This document shows, in pieces, positions 8,030 to 16,419 of a stretch of DNA of 35,216 nt. Position 1 is the first letter of the stretch; each line of letters starts with the position of its first letter. Both the position numbers and the translations under genes were made by a program. Origin of the DNA: Labilibaculum sp. K2S (GTDB lineage: Bacteria > Bacteroidota > Bacteroidia > Bacteroidales > Marinifilaceae); assembly GCF_030372765.1 (NCBI RefSeq), contig NZ_JAUCMW010000022.1, positions 1-35,216 of the forward strand. Reading direction: 5' to 3'. The notes below the pieces were generated by a model. That model saw nothing but the letters and a program-made list of their open reading frames with translations. It made no database searches and had not been told where the DNA came from.

Positions 8030-8899
8030 TTAATTCAGATGATTTCCCCTCTTCAATTGAATTAAACCAAACTTTTTCCGCCTAACCGAAATCATAACTA
8101 ATTGAACCAGTTTTGCTATCACAAACAGGATCACGAACGAAAAGATAATTGTTGCTCCTGATGGTGCATTGATTCGATAAGAAACCAGCAAACCAATAAA
8201 TGATCCCAAAATTCCAAATGCAATCGATCCGAAAATCATTTTCTTAAAATCATTCGTAAACATATTGGCTATGGTTTGCGGAATTGTCAAAAACGAAATC
8301 ACCAGAATAATTCCAACCACTCTAATATTTAAAACAATGGCCAAAGCCACTAATGATATCAGTAAATAATTTAAAAACTGAACCGGAGCTTTCTGTGTTC
8401 GTGCAAATTCTTCATCGAAGGCAACAAATAAAATCGGCCGTAACAAGAAGAAGAATACAGCAATTGTGAATAAACATAAACCTAAGAGCAGGTATAAATC
8501 CAAGGCTCCGACAGTTAAAATATTTCCGAATAAAAAACTCATTAAATTGGGCGCATAACCAGGTGTCATGTAAATAAAAAGGATCCCCAAAGCCATTCCA
8601 AAAGCCCATAAAATTCCAATAACAGAATCTTGTCTCACATCCGTTTTTTTCGAGATCCATTCAATTCCCAAAGCTGATAACACACCAAAAACAGCCGCGC
8701 CAAATACCGGATTCAATCCTAAATACCAGGCCAGGCCAATTCCTCCGAAAGAAGCATGTGTAATTCCGCCACTAATAAAAACAATTCTTCGTGCGACAAT
8801 ATAAGAACCAATAATTCCACAGGAAATACTCGCCAAAATTGCTGCTCCAACTGCGTTTAGAAAGAAATTATATTGAAATAACTCAATTAGTTCGTTCAT
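8030..8899 (-). CDS. Metal (zinc/manganese-type) ABC transporter permease
   Basis: A 289-residue ABC-3 family inner-membrane permease (ZnuB/MntB type) with about eight hydrophobic segments. The family-typical region is ISGGITHASFGGIGL (about residues 43-57), and IRVVGIILVISFLTIP lies in the second half. It is the last gene of a three-gene import operon; its start is 3 bases after the ATPase stop, so the two are probably coupled. The ion is probably zinc, by analogy with the partner binding protein, but Mn or Fe cannot be excluded. The C-terminus is basic (SVRRKKFGLIQLKR). Confidence 0.9.
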   Translation of the reverse strand: MNELIELFQYNFFLNAVGAAILASISCGIIGSYIVARRIVFISGGITHASFGGIGLAWYLGLNPVFGAAVFGVLSALGIEWISKKTDVRQDSVIGILWAFGMALGILFIYMTPGYAPNLMSFLFGNILTVGALDLYLLLGLCLFTIAVFFFLLRPILFVAFDEEFARTQKAPVQFLNYLLISLVALAIVLNIRVVGIILVISFLTIPQTIANMFTNDFKKMIFGSIAFGILGSFIGLLVSYRINAPSGATIIFSFVILFVIAKLVQLVMISVRRKKFGLIQLKRGNHLN

Positions 8900-8902
8900 A
8901 TC

Positions 8903-9649
8903 TTACTTGTGATGCTTTAGTACTCGGTGAGGAACTTCGCCATGCGTTATTAAATCAATCGGGCAATTATAGGCCATCAACTGCTCTTGCGATATCACAT
9001 TTGAATCATGGTAACATAGTGTTTCATTCACACAGGCAATTGACTTTACATGAGAACATATTGTTCCAACATCATGAGAGACAACAATAATGGCCATATG
9101 AGAATTTAAATGATGAAGAATTTCATACAATTCTCCTTCAAAATTACTATCTACGTAGGTATCCGGCTCATCCAAAATCAACAACTGCGGATCTGCAATA
9201 ATTGCTCTGCACAAAAACACACGTTGCAATTGTCCGCCAGACAACTCTCCAATATTTTTATTCTTCAAATGAATAATGCCCATTTGCATCATTAATTCAT
9301 CTGCACGCCTCTTGTTCTCACTATTATATCTTCCAAATATCTTTTTATGAGACATTAATCCTGAAAGAACAACCTCTTTAACAGGAATTGGAAACTTATT
9401 ATCAATTTGATTGATTTGAGGCAAATAACCAATAATACTGTCATTACCATCCAACAGTATTTCTCCCTCAATAGGCTTTATAGTACCCAAAATCACCTTT
9501 AACAGCGTTGTTTTGCCCCCACCGTTAGGACCGATAATTCCCAAAAAATCATTTTCTTTCACCACCAAATTCACTCCTTTCAATACAATCTTTTCATCGT
9601 ATCCTGCAGTCAGCGATTTTAATTCCAGAATTTTTCTCATTTCCGACAA
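8903..9649 (-). CDS. Metal ABC transporter ATP-binding protein
   Basis: A 248-residue ABC ATPase of the ZnuC/MntA type that powers the adjacent permease. Walker A is GPNGGGKT at 40-47 (the GGGKT form typical of this metal-uptake class), the Q-loop glutamine is at 78 (YLPQ), the signature LSGGQ at 136-140, Walker B LLILDEP around 156-162, and the H-loop SHD at 191-193. The C-terminal ~50 residues hold several histidines and cysteines (Cys198, Cys206, Cys212, Cys229, HRVLKHHK at the end), which might bind metal, though that is only a suggestion. It lies 2 bases after the binding-protein gene and 3 bases before the permease. Confidence 0.93.
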   Translation of the reverse strand: MSEMRKILELKSLTAGYDEKIVLKGVNLVVKENDFLGIIGPNGGGKTTLLKVILGTIKPIEGEILLDGNDSIIGYLPQINQIDNKFPIPVKEVVLSGLMSHKKIFGRYNSENKRRADELMMQMGIIHLKNKNIGELSGGQLQRVFLCRAIIADPQLLILDEPDTYVDSNFEGELYEILHHLNSHMAIIVVSHDVGTICSHVKSIACVNETLCYHDSNVISQEQLMAYNCPIDLITHGEVPHRVLKHHK

Positions 9650-9651
9650 TT

Positions 9652-10515
9652 TCAGTCTTTAAGTATAGTAATGATTCGTTTCATTTCAGTCAACCAATCT
9701 TCCGCCAAAGGATCAATAACAACAACATCACCATTAATCTCGGCAACAATTGCTTTGGCATTCTCAACATTAAATTGTTTCTGAACAAAAATATGTTTTA
9801 TTTGTAACCGTTGAGCTTCCTCTACCAAATGTTTCATATGAGTTGGAGATGGCTCTTTACCATCCATTTCAACAGATATTTGATTTAACTTATAATCTCT
9901 TGCCAAATAGGTCAAAGCCGGATGAAAAATCATAAACGACATTCCTTTTTTCTTACTGAATGAATCTTCAGCTAGCTGATCTAATTCTTCTATTTCAGAA
10001 AGAAACTGCAGATAGTTTTTCTCATAAACGTCTTTCTTTTCAGGAACCATTTTAATCAGTTCCTGACACAAGTTCTCACTAAGTATTTTTACAGATTTTA
10101 GTGATGACCAAACATGAGGATCGATTCCACCTTCATGAAAATGATCTCCATGCTTCTCCTGACCTTTGATCAATTCAATGCCTTTCGAAAGATCAATGAG
10201 CTTAATATTATCAGTTCCTTCCAATAAATTATCCAGCCAAACAGTTTCGAAAGGAATATATCCAATTCTAAAATAAGCAATCGATTTGGCTACATCTTTC
10301 ATTTGCATTGGCGTTGGCTCATAAGTTGCCGGACTGGCTCCCGGAGGAATCAAAACATTCACTTTAAAATCATTACCTGCAATTCGCTCAATAAAATATT
10401 TTTGAGGCAATATACTTACCGAAATTAAATTGGCCTCCTTCTCTACTTTACCTGACTTACAAGATATTATAATACCTGCCAGCAAGACTAGAATAAATTT
10501 ATTTACTAAGTGCAT
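9652..10515 (-). CDS. ZnuA-like metal-binding lipoprotein of an ABC importer
   Basis: A 287-residue substrate-binding lipoprotein of cluster A-I (ZnuA/MntC). The signal sequence ends in a lipobox with Cys19 (IISC). Metal ligands of the family can be followed: His134 in DPHVW, His198 in FHPALTYL and Asp268 in VVIDPLAED. The first ligand position, normally His before the Y/E-PTP motif, is alanine here: GASPATYEPTP (Ala63). A short His-rich stretch, KHGDHFHEGG (121-130), is placed like the histidine loop of ZnuA and may supply metal. It is the first gene of the operon, read from a promoter overlapped by a palindrome, which suggests metal-dependent repression. Confidence 0.9.
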   Translation of the reverse strand: MHLVNKFILVLLAGIIISCKSGKVEKEANLISVSILPQKYFIERIAGNDFKVNVLIPPGASPATYEPTPMQMKDVAKSIAYFRIGYIPFETVWLDNLLEGTDNIKLIDLSKGIELIKGQEKHGDHFHEGGIDPHVWSSLKSVKILSENLCQELIKMVPEKKDVYEKNYLQFLSEIEELDQLAEDSFSKKKGMSFMIFHPALTYLARDYKLNQISVEMDGKEPSPTHMKHLVEEAQRLQIKHIFVQKQFNVENAKAIVAEINGDVVVIDPLAEDWLTEMKRIITILKD

Positions 10516-10546
10516 TTCTATGTTTTGGGATATTGTTTTTATTTAG

Positions 10547-10572
10547 ATCTACTTTAAATAACAAAAGTAGAT
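10547..10572. promoter_or_regulatory. Palindrome overlapping the metal-importer promoter, candidate Zur/Fur-type operator
   Basis: ATCTACTTT (10547-10555) and AAAGTAGAT (10564-10572) form a perfect 9-bp inverted repeat with an 8-base centre. It covers the -7 box and the expected transcription start of the operon. Operator function and the identity of the repressor are inferred. Confidence 0.5.
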
Positions 10573-10591
10573 GTTTTTTTGTTTTCACAAA
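10562..10591 (-). promoter_or_regulatory. Promoter of the metal ABC operon
   Basis: On the minus strand TTTG (10588-10591) and TACTTTTG (10562-10569) are 18 bases apart, an exact match to the Bacteroidota TTTG-N17-20-TAnnTTTG pattern, about 47 bases before the ATG. Confidence 0.65.
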
Positions 10592-10678
10592 GATTTTCCT
10601 CTTAAATTTTCATTGGATATCACACAGACAACCGAATAAATTCAGAACTTGAATTTAGTGAAAATCAACTCACTTAAC

Positions 10679-10720
10679 AAAAAATGACCCGAAAGATAAG
10701 TTTAAATATCTCTCGGGTCA
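10679..10720 (-). terminator. Terminator of the TlpA-like gene
   Basis: TGACCCGA...AGATA and TATCT...TCGGGTCA (10685-10720) form a 13-bp stem with one mismatch, followed on the minus strand by six T, 22 bases after the stop. Confidence 0.8.
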
Positions 10721-10741
10721 AAATGTTTATATTTGAACTAA

Positions 10742-11836
10742 TTACTGAATCAACTTATCAATTACAGCTTTCAATTCTTCACCAAATACTTTTGTTGCCG
10801 CAATGTTTCCATCTTGATCGATTACAACAGTTGCAGGAATCCCATTAATTCCATATAATTTTGCCGCTGCAGAATCCCAATACTTCAAATCAGATACATG
10901 ATTCCAAATCAATCCATCATCTTCGATTGCTTTCAACCATTTATCTTTTTCTTTATCTAAAGAAACACCTAAAAATTCAACACCACTAGCGTGAACTTCA
11001 TTATACATTTCAACCATATGAGGGTTTTCTCTTCTACAAGGACCACACCATGACGCCCAAAAATCAATTACAACAACCTTACCTTTAAAAGAAGATAAAC
11101 TAAGTGGTTTTCCTTCTGGGGTATTCAAAGTAAAATCAGGAGCCGGTTGTCCAATTGCAACTTTTTTCAACACCTCAATCTTGTCTTTAAGTAAACCTGC
11201 GTAAGATGATGCAAGAGCGCTCTCACCTAACAAAGCGTAAACTTCTTCCATTTCGGCAGCTTCAAGAGGAGATGCAATTCTATATGCAACAAATGCTGCC
11301 GCGGCTGTATTACCATTCAACTTTAAAAATTCCTTACTTGCAGTAAATTTATCAGCTTCTGATTTATTAAATTCTGCTTCGATAGAATCCATAGCAACCT
11401 GATTCTTTGCTTCCGCTGCTTTTTGATATTCAGGGTATAAAGCTTGTTGTTTTTCCTGAAATCCTTTCTGTAACTCACCAAAATTTGTTAAAACATCTTG
11501 ATTTAAAGAACCTGTAACCTTAGCTTCTCTTAAATTTTCGACATTGGCATCAACAGTAATTGCTGTATTCTCAAGAAACAATTGAATTGCACCTCGCTGA
11601 CCGTCCAACTCAATATAGTAAAGATCCGGAGATGCAACAGTTCCCTCGAAAGAAAAACCTGTGGTGGTCATTTCTGTTGAATCAGTTTTTACCAATTTAT
11701 TATCCTGAAGTTTAGAAAGATAAACTTTCCCTTCAGTCATACCTTCAACCTTTCCGGTTAATTTGTACTGATCTTTAGATGTACAAGAGCCTAAAAAAAG
11801 GCCAATCGCTGCAGTAGCGATAAAAATTTTCTTCAT
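10742..11836 (-). CDS. Thioredoxin-like lipoprotein with N-terminal DUF4369-type domain (TlpA/ResA-like)
   Basis: A 364-residue envelope thiol-disulfide oxidoreductase. The signal peptide ends in a lipobox with Cys18 (LGSC), so it is anchored to a membrane. Residues about 25-115 look like the DUF4369 beta domain common in Bacteroidota. A helical, Glu/Lys-rich linker covers 115-225, and an AhpC/TSA-thioredoxin domain follows from about 228 with active site WCGPC (Cys264, Cys267) and the cis-proline loop GIPAT near 335. Such proteins reduce or shuffle disulfides in the periplasm, for example in cytochrome c maturation; the substrate here is unknown. It ends in a strong terminator and lies 91 bases from the meaB stop. 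Confidence 0.9.
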   Translation of the reverse strand: MKKIFIATAAIGLFLGSCTSKDQYKLTGKVEGMTEGKVYLSKLQDNKLVKTDSTEMTTTGFSFEGTVASPDLYYIELDGQRGAIQLFLENTAITVDANVENLREAKVTGSLNQDVLTNFGELQKGFQEKQQALYPEYQKAAEAKNQVAMDSIEAEFNKSEADKFTASKEFLKLNGNTAAAAFVAYRIASPLEAAEMEEVYALLGESALASSYAGLLKDKIEVLKKVAIGQPAPDFTLNTPEGKPLSLSSFKGKVVVIDFWASWCGPCRRENPHMVEMYNEVHASGVEFLGVSLDKEKDKWLKAIEDDGLIWNHVSDLKYWDSAAAKLYGINGIPATVVIDQDGNIAATKVFGEELKAVIDKLIQ

Positions 11837-11927
11837 GTGATTAAGTATTTTGATCTGTTTTTTTACTAGACATTAAAACTACCAAATAAAACAATGAAAA
11901 GAAAAGTTTTTCGGTGAACGGAGTGCA

Positions 11928-13055
11928 TTATTCTTTATTTTTTACATCACTAAAATAAGCATCCAATAGTTTGTGCGCAGCAACAAAAGAGCTCATCTCA
12001 TCATTCAAAACCTTCTGCTCAAAATCAGGAATTTGTCCTTTTATTAATTCCAAATGATAAAACCTATCGCGTAACTGCTCATTAATCGTTTCATACATCC
12101 AATATTTAGCCTGTTCACTTCTTCGCTGATCAAAGTATCCATTTTGCTGTGTATGACTGCAATACTCCATAATATTATCCCAAATTGCATCAATACCGGT
12201 TTTCTCGGTAGACGAACAGGTAAGAACTTTAGGAATCCACCCCGAAGGTGATTGAGGAAATAAATGCAGGGCATTTTCGAATTGAACTCTTGCCAATTGA
12301 GCTTTGTGAATATTATTCCCATCGGCCTTATTAATGCTGATCGCATCGGCCATCTCCATAATTCCTCGCTTAATTCCCTGCAATTCATCACCGGCACCGG
12401 CAATTTTAATCAGTAAAAAGAAATCTACCATAGAATGTACAGCTGTTTCCGACTGTCCTACACCAACTGTTTCGATCAAAATTGTATCGAACCCAGCGGC
12501 TTCGCAAAGAATTAAACTTTCGCGGGTTTTACGTGCAACTCCACCCAAAGATCCGGCCGAAGGTGAAGGCCGGATGTAAGCTTTCGGATCAACCGCCAAT
12601 TCTTCCATTCGCGTTTTATCTCCCAAAATACTCCCCTTACTCCTTTCACTACTTGGATCAATTGCCAATACTGCCAACTTATGTCCATGTCCAGTTACAT
12701 GTTTTCCAAATGCTTCAATAAAGGTACTTTTCCCCGCTCCAGGAACTCCTGTTACTCCAATCCTGACAGACTTTCCGGAATAAGGCAAACACCTTTCAAT
12801 AATCTCCTGAGCTATGAACTGATGTTCATGTTTTGAACTTTCGATAAGAGTTATTGCCTGACTTAACATCCCAATATTCCCATCTAAAATTCCCTGCACA
12901 TAATCCTCAACAGAATGCTTTTTACGCTTATTCATGATAAGCCTATCTGCAATCCTTGGATTAATAGATGGTGGTTTACTTATCCCTTTGTTTACTTTGA
13001 GCGCCTTGTAATCAGGTGCATTTTCGATATGATCTCTTTTATTTTTATCTGTCAT
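11928..13055 (-). CDS. meaB: Methylmalonyl-CoA mutase-associated GTPase MeaB
   Basis: A 375-residue G3E-family P-loop GTPase that protects and helps reload the B12-dependent methylmalonyl-CoA mutase. The P-loop is GVPGAGKST at 103-111. Other landmarks are the AIDPSS segment after the second strand, ILIETVGVGQSE (the family's switch region), and the base-recognition NKADG. A Lys-rich N-terminal tail of about 40 residues precedes the core; an internal Met41 could be an alternative start, but the segment with KPPSINPRIADRLI looks like conserved coding sequence, so I kept the longer form. No mutase subunit genes are in the window. Confidence 0.92.
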   Translation of the reverse strand: MTDKNKRDHIENAPDYKALKVNKGISKPPSINPRIADRLIMNKRKKHSVEDYVQGILDGNIGMLSQAITLIESSKHEHQFIAQEIIERCLPYSGKSVRIGVTGVPGAGKSTFIEAFGKHVTGHGHKLAVLAIDPSSERSKGSILGDKTRMEELAVDPKAYIRPSPSAGSLGGVARKTRESLILCEAAGFDTILIETVGVGQSETAVHSMVDFFLLIKIAGAGDELQGIKRGIMEMADAISINKADGNNIHKAQLARVQFENALHLFPQSPSGWIPKVLTCSSTEKTGIDAIWDNIMEYCSHTQQNGYFDQRRSEQAKYWMYETINEQLRDRFYHLELIKGQIPDFEQKVLNDEMSSFVAAHKLLDAYFSDVKNKE

Positions 13056-13152
13056 GACAAGAAATTTCCTTTCGTTTCTGTTTGCGAAGTTATAAATTTA
13101 CAAAGTAATGATTTAGTAAACATCATGAAAAGTGCATATGTTTGTCAGCAAC

Positions 13153-13183
13153 AAAAAAGGCTTTCCCTGATGGAAAAGCCTTT
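13153..13183 (-). terminator. Terminator downstream of the DUF1573 gene
   Basis: AAAGGC-TTTCC (13156-13166) pairs with GGAAAAGCCTTT (13172-13183) with a single bulge; on the minus strand it is followed by a T run. It lies about 130 bases past the DUF1573 stop. I see no gene between. Confidence 0.6.
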
Positions 13184-13310
13184 CATATGGTATAATTTGT
13201 TTTTAGTTGCTATATGGTTCCGAAAACTCGGGATTACCATTCTGGAATCATCCCCAGTGTGTCAAAACACCTTGGCATGAACGTTTCACAACTTAATTTT
13301 AGAATCTCGT

Positions 13311-14411
13311 TTAATTCGTTTTAGGCATCACAACATTTCCCGAAATACGAAGTTTTACTTCCGAATCAACAGGGTCGTTAGTAATCACAGTGATCATTTT
13401 ATTTTGACGGCCTCTTTTTCCTCTGGAATTAAATACCACTTTAATTTCCGATGCTTCACCTGCTTTAACAATCTTAGTGCTCGGAGCAATAGCCGTACAT
13501 CCGCATGAAGCTTTGGTTTTTCTGATAATCAAATCAGATTTACCCATATTCTTCATTGTGAAAGAATATTCTGCTTTTTCACCTTGAGTTAATTCTCCAA
13601 AATCAAATACATCCTTTACAAATTCAACTTTTGGAGAATTAGCTAATTCCGCTTTCGATAAACTTGAAAAATCCTCAACCAAATTAGCACTAACAGTTAG
13701 CCGGTTTCCCGATTTATATTCCTGATTGATTAAAACATCTAAGTAATCAATAACAAATCCCCAGTCGTTTTTCTTGCTCGCATCATATGTTGCGATAATC
13801 TGTCCCTTTTGCTTTGGCTGCAATGTCTCAGGAACCATCTTCAAAGATAAGTGAGCAGGTACTCTTTTAAATCCAATACTTATTGGTTTGTCACTATCAT
13901 TATAAACTTCCATCGAAGCATCTTTTACTTCTGTATTTTTCACTTTAGTAAAAGAAAGATGATTGTTCTGTAATCGCAGACCATCCATTTCTCTTGGATA
14001 CAAATCAGCCACAGTTTTCTCTCTGGCAATCACATTACCACTAATCCTTAAAATAGTAATTGCAGGATTTGTATTTGCAGTTATCGTTATCGACTTATTG
14101 AACGGACCCGGACGATTCTTAGGATCAAAAGTTGCTTTCACAAAACCTTTCTGCCCTGGCGCAATTGGTTGTTTACTCCACTCCGGAGATGTACATCCAC
14201 ACGAGGATCGTACCTGGTTAATAATAACCGGCTGATTTCCGGTATTAATAAATTCGAACGAGTAAGATGTTAATCCATCTTCTTCCTTAAAAGTCTTGAA
14301 ATCGTACTCCTTTGTGTCAAATTTCATTACTGGCGCAGCATCCTGAGCAGACACAGACAATGTGCTTCCTAGAATAGCAACAACCAACAAATAAAATACT
14401 TTTCTACTCAT
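13311..14411 (-). CDS. DUF1573 (ASPM/SPD-2/Hydin-like) exported protein, two-repeat form
   Basis: A 366-residue exported protein with a signal peptide (cleavage likely after VSAQ, residue 23). Two DUF1573 immunoglobulin-like repeats are obvious: residues about 28-130 with SCGCT at Cys71/Cys73, and 265-362 with SCGCT at Cys303/Cys305. Each is followed by the proline/glycine turn, a VxATF or IKVVFNS strand and an ISGNV strand. The middle (140-260) is a third beta domain without the CGC motif. DUF1573 proteins are very common in Bacteroidota and their role is unknown; the CxC pairs could bind metal or form disulfides. Transcribed alone, divergent from the amidohydrolase gene. Confidence 0.88.
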   Translation of the reverse strand: MSRKVFYLLVVAILGSTLSVSAQDAAPVMKFDTKEYDFKTFKEEDGLTSYSFEFINTGNQPVIINQVRSSCGCTSPEWSKQPIAPGQKGFVKATFDPKNRPGPFNKSITITANTNPAITILRISGNVIAREKTVADLYPREMDGLRLQNNHLSFTKVKNTEVKDASMEVYNDSDKPISIGFKRVPAHLSLKMVPETLQPKQKGQIIATYDASKKNDWGFVIDYLDVLINQEYKSGNRLTVSANLVEDFSSLSKAELANSPKVEFVKDVFDFGELTQGEKAEYSFTMKNMGKSDLIIRKTKASCGCTAIAPSTKIVKAGEASEIKVVFNSRGKRGRQNKMITVITNDPVDSEVKLRISGNVVMPKTN

Positions 14412-14814
14412 AACAATTAATTATTTTAATTTACAATGATCTTGTATATTACGGCAAACAATTTAAAGAGTTCAGAAAATCCTTGAGAATTTAGCCAAAC
14501 AAAATTAATTATTTTTCACTAAAAGAAAACCTAAATATAGTTAAATAGTTGTTAAGCCAAATCAAAAGCCAATCATAATATATTTTCTATTTGTTTTTAA
14601 AAATTATGGATACTAAAATATCAGTGAATTTCTTCAGTATCCAAAAACCGAACCAAGTTTATCTGTTCAAAATTACTTACCTTTCTATCTGTTGTAACTA
14701 TTTAGTAGATTTGTACATGATTGAAGTAAAATTTCAGATGCCTAAAATATTACCTAACGATACAAATTAACGAAGCAAAAAAATGATTTGCACTAAATTA
14801 ACCAGTAACCACAA
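14412..14814. other. 403-bp divergent intergenic region without a gene
   Basis: AT-rich and free of plausible coding frames. It holds the 5' regions of the DUF1573 gene (leftward) and the amidohydrolase gene (rightward, -7 box at 14706-14713). An 8-bp inverted repeat, TGGATACT (14607-14614) with AGTATCCA (14636-14643), surrounds a 21-base loop that itself contains AAAT/ATTT; it has no T run and could be an operator pair or a small structured transcript. I see nothing else in it. Confidence 0.5.
14682..14713 (+). promoter_or_regulatory. Candidate promoter of the amidohydrolase gene
   Basis: TAGATTTG at 14706-14713 matches TAnnTTTG exactly; a weak TTTC (14682-14685) is 20 bases upstream. The implied leader is about 95 bases. 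Confidence 0.4.
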
Positions 14815-15996
14815 ATGACAAATCTAAAAACCAAAATAGTAGCATTTTCAGAACAGATTAATGCCGAAATAAAAGAAATCAGAGCTCATTTACACACTCA
14901 CCCGGAACTTTCTTTCGAAGAATTTGAAACATCTAAATTTATTCAAAATTATTTGAATGAGTTAGAAATTCCCTATAAATCGGGCTATGTCAAAACCGGT
15001 ATCGTTGGGAAAATCGAAGGAAAAAACTCTGCAAAGAAGGTTATTGCACTTCGTTCTGATATGGATGCCTTGCCCATTAACGAAAATCCGGATAATAAAT
15101 ACTGCTCTCGTAACAAAGGTGTTATGCATGCCTGCGGACACGACATGCACATGGCCAGTCTGCTTGGAACAGCCAAAATTCTGTCGGAATTCAAAGATGA
15201 ATGGGAAGGTACAATTTTACTTGTTTTTCAGCCTGGAGAAGAATTATTACCTGGTGGTGCCAAATTAATGATGGAAGAAGGAGCTTTACAACCTGAGCCG
15301 GAATGGATACTTGGTCAGCACGTTTTGCCGGATATGCCTGCAGGAACCGTAGGATTTAGATCTGGTATGTATATGGCATCCGGTGATGAAATATATCTTA
15401 CCGTTAAAGGCAAAGGCGGACATGCTGCAATGCCTCACAAATGCACAGATACGATTCTTATAGCCTCACATATAATTGTAGCACTGCAGCAAATTGTCAG
15501 CCGCCATTGCGATGCAAGAATCCCAACAGTGCTTTCTTTTGGAAAAATGACTGCTGACGGAGCGACCAACATCATCCCCGATGAAGTAAAAATAGAAGGA
15601 ACCTTTCGCACCATGAATGAAGAATGGAGGGCTAGGGCCAAACAATTAATTACTGACATAGCTCAATCAACAGCCAAAGGAATGGGTGCGGTATGTGAAG
15701 TAGACATTCGTCATGGCTATCCATTTTTAGTCAACCACGAAGACTTCACTCATGAAGCTAAAATAAATGCGATTGAATTACTAGGCGAAGAAAAAGTTGT
15801 AAATATGGATATTAGAATGACCACTGAAGACTTTGGCTTCTATTCACAGAAATATCCTGTTACTTTTTATCGTTTTGGAGTTCAATCTGAAAAAAATGGC
15901 TCTTTGCACACTTCAACTTTCGAAGCAAATGATGATTCCTTAAGAACATCAATGAGTACAATGGCGTGGTTAGCGATTTCATATTTAAACAAATAG
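14815..15996 (+). CDS. M20-family amidohydrolase (N-acyl-amino-acid / hippurate hydrolase type)
   Basis: A 393-residue dinuclear metal amidohydrolase of the M20D group (IAA-amino acid, hippurate or N-acetyl-amino acid hydrolases). Metal-site and catalytic segments are visible: DMDALP (82-87), HACGHD (105-110), QPGEE (139-143) with the general base glutamate, a GQHV histidine near 170, and the C-terminal TEDFGFYSQ with a late LHTSTFE histidine. A dimerisation domain lies in the middle (HAAMPHK). There is no signal peptide, so it is cytosolic. The substrate is unknown; release of amino acids from N-acyl forms, or trimming of peptidoglycan-derived molecules, are typical for the family. Monocistronic. 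Confidence 0.9.
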   Translation: MTNLKTKIVAFSEQINAEIKEIRAHLHTHPELSFEEFETSKFIQNYLNELEIPYKSGYVKTGIVGKIEGKNSAKKVIALRSDMDALPINENPDNKYCSRNKGVMHACGHDMHMASLLGTAKILSEFKDEWEGTILLVFQPGEELLPGGAKLMMEEGALQPEPEWILGQHVLPDMPAGTVGFRSGMYMASGDEIYLTVKGKGGHAAMPHKCTDTILIASHIIVALQQIVSRHCDARIPTVLSFGKMTADGATNIIPDEVKIEGTFRTMNEEWRARAKQLITDIAQSTAKGMGAVCEVDIRHGYPFLVNHEDFTHEAKINAIELLGEEKVVNMDIRMTTEDFGFYSQKYPVTFYRFGVQSEKNGSLHTSTFEANDDSLRTSMSTMAWLAISYLNK

Positions 15997-16135
15997 TTCT
16001 CGTAATAAGCTAAAACCAACCAATTAAAAAAACAAACATCTTTAATTCTGCACAATAGAGAGTGCAAATTATTTACCTAAGTTTATTCTTCATTATTTAA
16101 TCTGTTTCAAAATAATATAATTCTCGGCGAAATTG

Positions 16136-16166
16136 TTTCTCCATTAAAAATATGATATTACATTTG
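16136..16166 (+). promoter_or_regulatory. Promoter of the ferredoxin gene
   Basis: TACATTTG at 16159-16166 matches TAnnTTTG exactly, with TTTC (16136-16139) 19 bases upstream; the ATG follows 31 bases later. Confidence 0.55.
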
Positions 16167-16197
16167 TGATAGTATTAACACTAAAAATTTAAAGAAA

Positions 16198-16368
16198 ATG
16201 GCTTACGTAATTAACGACGACTGTATTTCTTGCGGTTCTTGCGAAGGAGAATGTCCTGTTGAAGCAATTTCTATGGGTGATGAGCATTATGTAATCGACG
16301 CTGATCTTTGTACTGATTGTGGTACTTGCGTTGACGCTTGTCCTGTGGAAGCTATTCACGCAGAATAA
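16198..16368 (+). CDS. 2[4Fe-4S] ferredoxin
   Basis: A 56-residue clostridial-type ferredoxin. Two internally repeated cluster motifs are complete: CISCGSCEGECP (Cys9, 12, 15, 19) and CTDCGTCVDACP (Cys38, 41, 44, 48), each followed by VEAI. It is a low-potential electron carrier for oxidoreductases such as pyruvate:ferredoxin oxidoreductase or hydrogenase, and its presence fits an anaerobic or facultatively anaerobic lifestyle. It is easily missed because it is so short. A good -7 box lies upstream and a strong terminator 18 bases downstream, so it forms its own transcription unit. Confidence 0.95.
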   Translation: MAYVINDDCISCGSCEGECPVEAISMGDEHYVIDADLCTDCGTCVDACPVEAIHAE

Positions 16369-16386
16369 TCGTAATTTAGCGATATT

Positions 16387-16419
16387 AAAAAGCCAGTGAG
16401 ATAATCACTGGCTTTTTTA
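16387..16419. terminator. Bidirectional terminator between the ferredoxin gene and fthC
   Basis: AAAAAGCCAGTGA (16387-16399) pairs perfectly with TCACTGGCTTTTT (16405-16417) over a five-base loop. The right arm reaches the last codon region of the converging cyclo-ligase gene. Confidence 0.9.

Noticed and set aside
8412..8660. 82-codon open frame on the minus strand inside the ABC permease gene
   Set aside because: Shadow frame of a clear permease; composition is Phe/Cys-rich with no domain and no own start context.
12044..12403. 119-codon minus-strand frame within meaB
   Set aside because: Same-strand alternative frame of a well-conserved GTPase; no family resemblance.
12915..13280. 121-codon plus-strand frame across the meaB start and downstream spacer
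   Set aside because: Overlaps meaB on the other strand and includes a terminator hairpin; composition fits chance.
13240..13285. Possible 14-codon minus-strand peptide (MPRCFDTLGMIPEW) after the DUF1573 gene
   Set aside because: No ribosome-binding or promoter support and too short to judge without conservation data.
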